In this document: positions 41,293 through 43,636 of the stretch, one piece after another
Layout of the letters: each line of letters opens with the position of its first letter
Position numbering within the stretch: position 1 is the stretch's first letter
Origin: Alloalcanivorax gelatiniphagus
Lineage (GTDB): Bacteria; Pseudomonadota; Gammaproteobacteria; Pseudomonadales; Alcanivoracaceae
DNA: 43,636 nucleotides
NCBI RefSeq assembly: GCF_005938655.1
Contig: NZ_VCQT01000014.1
Span: forward strand, 1-43,636
Direction: 5' to 3'
Notes under the pieces: model-generated
Database searches by the model: none
The model's input: the letters and a program-made list of their open reading frames with translations, nothing else
What the model was told of the DNA's origin: nothing
Position numbers and translations under genes: made by a program

Positions 41293-42045
41293 TCAGTCTG
41301 TACTGTTGTCCGGGGGTGGAGGAGGGGTGCGTGGTAGGGAGGCCGAGGAGCGTCTACGCGCCTTTGGAATCCGGGATAGCTCGTCCTGGTACTCATCGCG
41401 TATCACGCTTGCTCTTTCCTCGACCAAACCTTCGAATGCTTCGCGCTCTTCTTGGGCCGCCTGGTCCGTTATTGTGAGGCCTTCTAGCTGAACCTCCACG
41501 TTTGCGGCCCGGTTGGTGAGCTGCGTGATAACACGCTGGTGTTGCTCAAGGCGCTGCTTCTGCAGCTCTTCTTTGTGTTCCGCTTCTTGACTCGCTTTCT
41601 GGCTCGCTTCTGCAAGGCGCCGGTCCATTTCGGCCCGGAAATCCCGGCTCATGCTGTTCTCTCGGCGCACGAGATCCTCAAGAGCTTCGCTGATGGTCAT
41701 ATTCTGATTTTTGGCAAGATGGCGCAGCAAAGGCCGTAGATCTTTTCTCATTCTTAAGTTGTAGGTGCTGAACTGCTTATCGTCCCGCCTTTTTTTCCAC
41801 TGGTAGTACGCGGAGCGCATCCTCAGCTCCAGCATGAGGTATGGAGCGTGCGCAGGATCTTGTGGCATTTGGGTGGCCTGATCGCGCGCCGGCCACTCCG
41901 CTACCAGCCCGCTCAGACGCGATTGAAGTGACCGCCAGCCATTCGCTGGACCGACTATGTGGCCTCGCTGACCGAGATACTTGGTAGCCCATTCACAGTG
42001 CTCTTGGTCTTCGAACTTAAACCAGTCGAGCCACTCCCTCCCCAT
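41293..42045 (-). CDS. Unrecognised RHH-like/coiled-coil protein
   Basis: 250 residues. Residues 1-90 form an aromatic, basic N-terminal domain I do not recognise (REWLDWFKFEDQEHCEWATK). Residues of about 93-129 (FSTYNLRMRKDLRPLLRHLA, NMTISEALEDLVRRE) have the strand-helix-helix pattern of ribbon-helix-helix DNA-binding proteins. Residues of about 130-215 are a highly charged coiled coil, and the tail is Pro-rich. The ATG at 42043-42045 follows GGGGGA. Divergent from the gene at 42159 and less GC-rich than the core genes. A regulator or partition-type DNA-binding protein is a guess. Confidence 0.75.
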   Translation of the reverse strand: MGREWLDWFKFEDQEHCEWATKYLGQRGHIVGPANGWRSLQSRLSGLVAEWPARDQATQMPQDPAHAPYLMLELRMRSAYYQWKKRRDDKQFSTYNLRMRKDLRPLLRHLAKNQNMTISEALEDLVRRENSMSRDFRAEMDRRLAEASQKASQEAEHKEELQKQRLEQHQRVITQLTNRAANVEVQLEGLTITDQAAQEEREAFEGLVEERASVIRDEYQDELSRIPKARRRSSASLPRTPPPPPDNSTD

Positions 42046-42095
42046 TGGATTTCCCCCACGTCTGTCTTAGATCTGAGATGTCCGAAATTATATTC

Positions 42096-42138
42096 TTGAT
42101 TGTATTATTACACATCAACGATTAGAGTTGTGACGTGT
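42096..42138. promoter_or_regulatory. Divergent promoter region with inverted repeats
   Basis: The 113-bp gap between two divergent island genes is AT-rich. It contains TTGAT (42096-42100) and ATCAA (42114-42118) as inverted arms 13 bp apart. Overlapping these, ACACATCAAC is followed by GTTGTGACGTGT in inverted orientation with a small bulge. These are plausible binding sites for one of the flanking DNA-binding proteins. Confidence 0.4.
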
Positions 42139-42158
42139 TTTAATTCTATTTTTAATAG

Positions 42159-43607
42159 GTGTTAATTTTGGATGAAAGCGCGCTTGACGGCAAGCTGGGT
42201 GGCATGGCGTGGCTATTAACCACGGAAGATCCAGCGCTTTCACCAGAGGCTAGGTACTTACTGGTGCGAGTGTGGCTCATGTTCGGAACCTCTCCGGTGA
42301 GACTGAAAATTAAGCAGTTACAGGAGTTGTTCGGGATCAGCCGAAAGACATTTCTCGACGCCAGAGGCGAGCTGCTCGCGGATCCCAGGTCAGAGGAGCG
42401 AAGGCCGTGTTTGGTGACGCGCTATCAGGATGATTGGCCCGACTGGGGACCTGGTAAATTTACTCGGGGGCGTCCTGTGCGGGAGTTCCGTGTGGAGAGA
42501 GCGTTGGGGCAAAAGTTGGCGAGCATGCCGATTGATCGGGGCGCCGTTAGTCAGGCGAATAAAGTAGCTGCAGCTCTTCACTGCCGCGCGGTGCAGTTAG
42601 GTCAAAATACTGATTCGTTCGATGGGCGGGTGCAGGTTAAGGCTGAGGATCAGCTTCCTTCTCGCCTGGCCATTCCGGGCAAGCTTTTGTTAGCGATTCT
42701 GTGGAATTTGGCGGATAGACGAGGGGTGGTGATCGACGCTGGGCTTCGTCGGCTATCTCGGCTGGTGGGGATGTCTCCTTCCCGAGTCCGTAATCATCTT
42801 CACCGCCTGGAGCAGTTGGGGTTCTTCACGTTAAGGGTCCCTGGCCTGACCGGGCGCTTCGTCCCAGGAAAGGTGCCGAGTGCCCTGGTATTGAACAGCG
42901 CCGCCATCGGTTATCCAAAGTTAGCGACAGATACTCCCTCGACTGGCATCTTTCTGAACCTAGGCGAACTCAGTCCTGTGGCGTCCGTGCACCGGAAGTG
43001 CGATCGGATTTCGAACAAAAGGAGCGCCGCTGCTGTGAGCGGTAAGGTGAATGACGGTGACTCGGATCGATGGATCGAGGCGGAGGCTTCCGCTTATCCC
43101 GGTCTGGTACCACCGCATCAGGAGGAGGAAGAAGGCGAGGAGAAGCCTCCGCCCTTATATTCGGCATTCGCCGGCGAACCACGTCGTGCAGAGGTTCGAG
43201 AATATCTTCTATTCAAAGCTTGTGACTATGTGACGTGGCTGGTTAACGAGTATCCAACGGAGCTGCACGACGGGGAGAGAGGCGAGCGGAGTGAACCGGA
43301 TGCGGCCGGGGCCCTCCTTGAAAGGGTAGAGCGCGAATTGTTGTCCAATGGTCAGTTACGAGAGAGGTATAAGGGAGCCAGGGTCTTATTGGCTCGCTGG
43401 TTCTGCATTCACGTCTGGCGGAGGGCCCGGGAGGTTATAGCGGTCATGGCTAAGAATGAGGAAGCGAGCCCGGAATTGGTGACCGAAAACATCGGTTCGC
43501 GTTATTCAGATATCCTCTTGATGCCGGTTAGGGGGAAGACCGTCCATTTTTTGACCTACGACTGCAGGGAGCAGACTGACCAGGCGGATGCGAAGAACCC
43601 AGCGTAA
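42159..43607 (+). CDS. Unrecognised protein with two winged-helix domains
   Basis: About 482 residues. Two segments share one helix-turn-helix pattern: residues 28-73 (LSPEARYLLVRVWLMF, IKQLQELFGISRKTFLDARG) and 170-230 (IPGKLLLAILWNLADRRGV, LRRLSRLVGMSPSRVRNHLH). Each has a long helix, a variable loop, then the HTH. A low-complexity acidic stretch (HQEEEEGEEKPPP) leads to a helical C-terminal domain (about 335-470) with Trp/Arg-rich helices (LLARWFCIHVWRRAREVI). The double winged helix recalls plasmid replication initiators, but no family is claimed. The start is uncertain: GTG at 42159 gives the longest frame, and TTG at 42168 has AGG upstream. Confidence 0.75.
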   Translation: MLILDESALDGKLGGMAWLLTTEDPALSPEARYLLVRVWLMFGTSPVRLKIKQLQELFGISRKTFLDARGELLADPRSEERRPCLVTRYQDDWPDWGPGKFTRGRPVREFRVERALGQKLASMPIDRGAVSQANKVAAALHCRAVQLGQNTDSFDGRVQVKAEDQLPSRLAIPGKLLLAILWNLADRRGVVIDAGLRRLSRLVGMSPSRVRNHLHRLEQLGFFTLRVPGLTGRFVPGKVPSALVLNSAAIGYPKLATDTPSTGIFLNLGELSPVASVHRKCDRISNKRSAAAVSGKVNDGDSDRWIEAEASAYPGLVPPHQEEEEGEEKPPPLYSAFAGEPRRAEVREYLLFKACDYVTWLVNEYPTELHDGERGERSEPDAAGALLERVERELLSNGQLRERYKGARVLLARWFCIHVWRRAREVIAVMAKNEEASPELVTENIGSRYSDILLMPVRGKTVHFLTYDCREQTDQADAKNPA

Positions 43608-43612
43608 AGATT

Positions 43613-43636
43613 ATGGGTAAGCGGATTAAATGGTTG
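43613..43636 (+). CDS. Start of a further ORF, cut by the window edge
   Basis: An ATG at 43613, 5 bases after the preceding stop, opens a frame reading MGKRIKWL to the edge. Close spacing suggests co-transcription with the double winged-helix gene. Too little is present to identify it. Confidence 0.35.

Overview
The window is GC-rich gammaproteobacterial chromosome. Gene content and order (smc-zipA-ligA, dapA-bamC-purC, infC-rpmI-rplT-pheS-pheT-ihfA-merR-tRNA-Pro) resemble Pseudomonas and Alcanivorax-type marine relatives. The genus is an inference; the family-level housekeeping calls are firm. Most of the window is dense core genome. The last 2.7 kb is visibly less GC-rich and looks like the edge of a genomic island inserted beside tRNA-Pro.

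Layout. 0-2 kb: an RNA helicase gene (dbpA, minus strand) bracketed by two roughly 230-bp elements that share the same terminal inverted repeats. 2-9.3 kb: chromosome structure, division and repair genes smc, zipA and ligA. 9.4-15.1 kb: an SLT-type lipoprotein, a hypothetical gene, yheU, a MAPEG membrane protein, mnmC, an AEC transporter and an unknown lipoprotein. 15.2-24.8 kb: a hybrid sensor kinase, an Old Yellow Enzyme, cmoB, a degenerate GGDEF-like protein, two small membrane proteins, an SCP2/UbiJ-like protein, a DUF445 protein and a phasin. 24.8-25.4 kb: a gene-free segment with consensus DnaA boxes around a very AT-rich core. 25.4-30.3 kb: bcp (minus), then dapA, bamC, an MBL hydrolase, purC and a phosphoglycerate dehydrogenase. 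30.3-34.8 kb: a second AT-rich gap with a DnaA-box pair, a cyanide-insensitive-type cytochrome bd operon with its small third subunit, an HD hydrolase and a GntR regulator with three probable operators. 35.0-40.9 kb: tRNA-Val, the translation operon starting with infC on an AUU codon, pheST, ihfA, a MerR regulator and tRNA-Pro. 40.9-43.6 kb: a terminator, 12-bp direct repeats, a possible integrase remnant, and two divergent unrecognised genes (a ribbon-helix-helix/coiled-coil protein and a protein with two winged-helix domains), with the start of another ORF at the edge.

Repeats run through the whole window. One family is a short REP hairpin (core GAGCGGCTTCAGCCGC, or the compensated form GAGCGACTTCAGTCGC) found at seven places, usually as inverted pairs. 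It lies in frame inside zipA and supplies the stop codons of ligA and the MAPEG gene. A second family is a heptamer-phased inverted repeat at the 3' ends of three genes, one of which encodes the tail of MnmC. A third is the terminal-inverted-repeat element flanking dbpA. No RNA operon, CRISPR array or intact transposase gene is seen.

The most unusual stretches are the island edge with its divergent DNA-binding pair, the DnaA-box cluster, and the repeat families that have entered coding sequence. All functional statements come from reading the sequence and from family knowledge; no database search was run.
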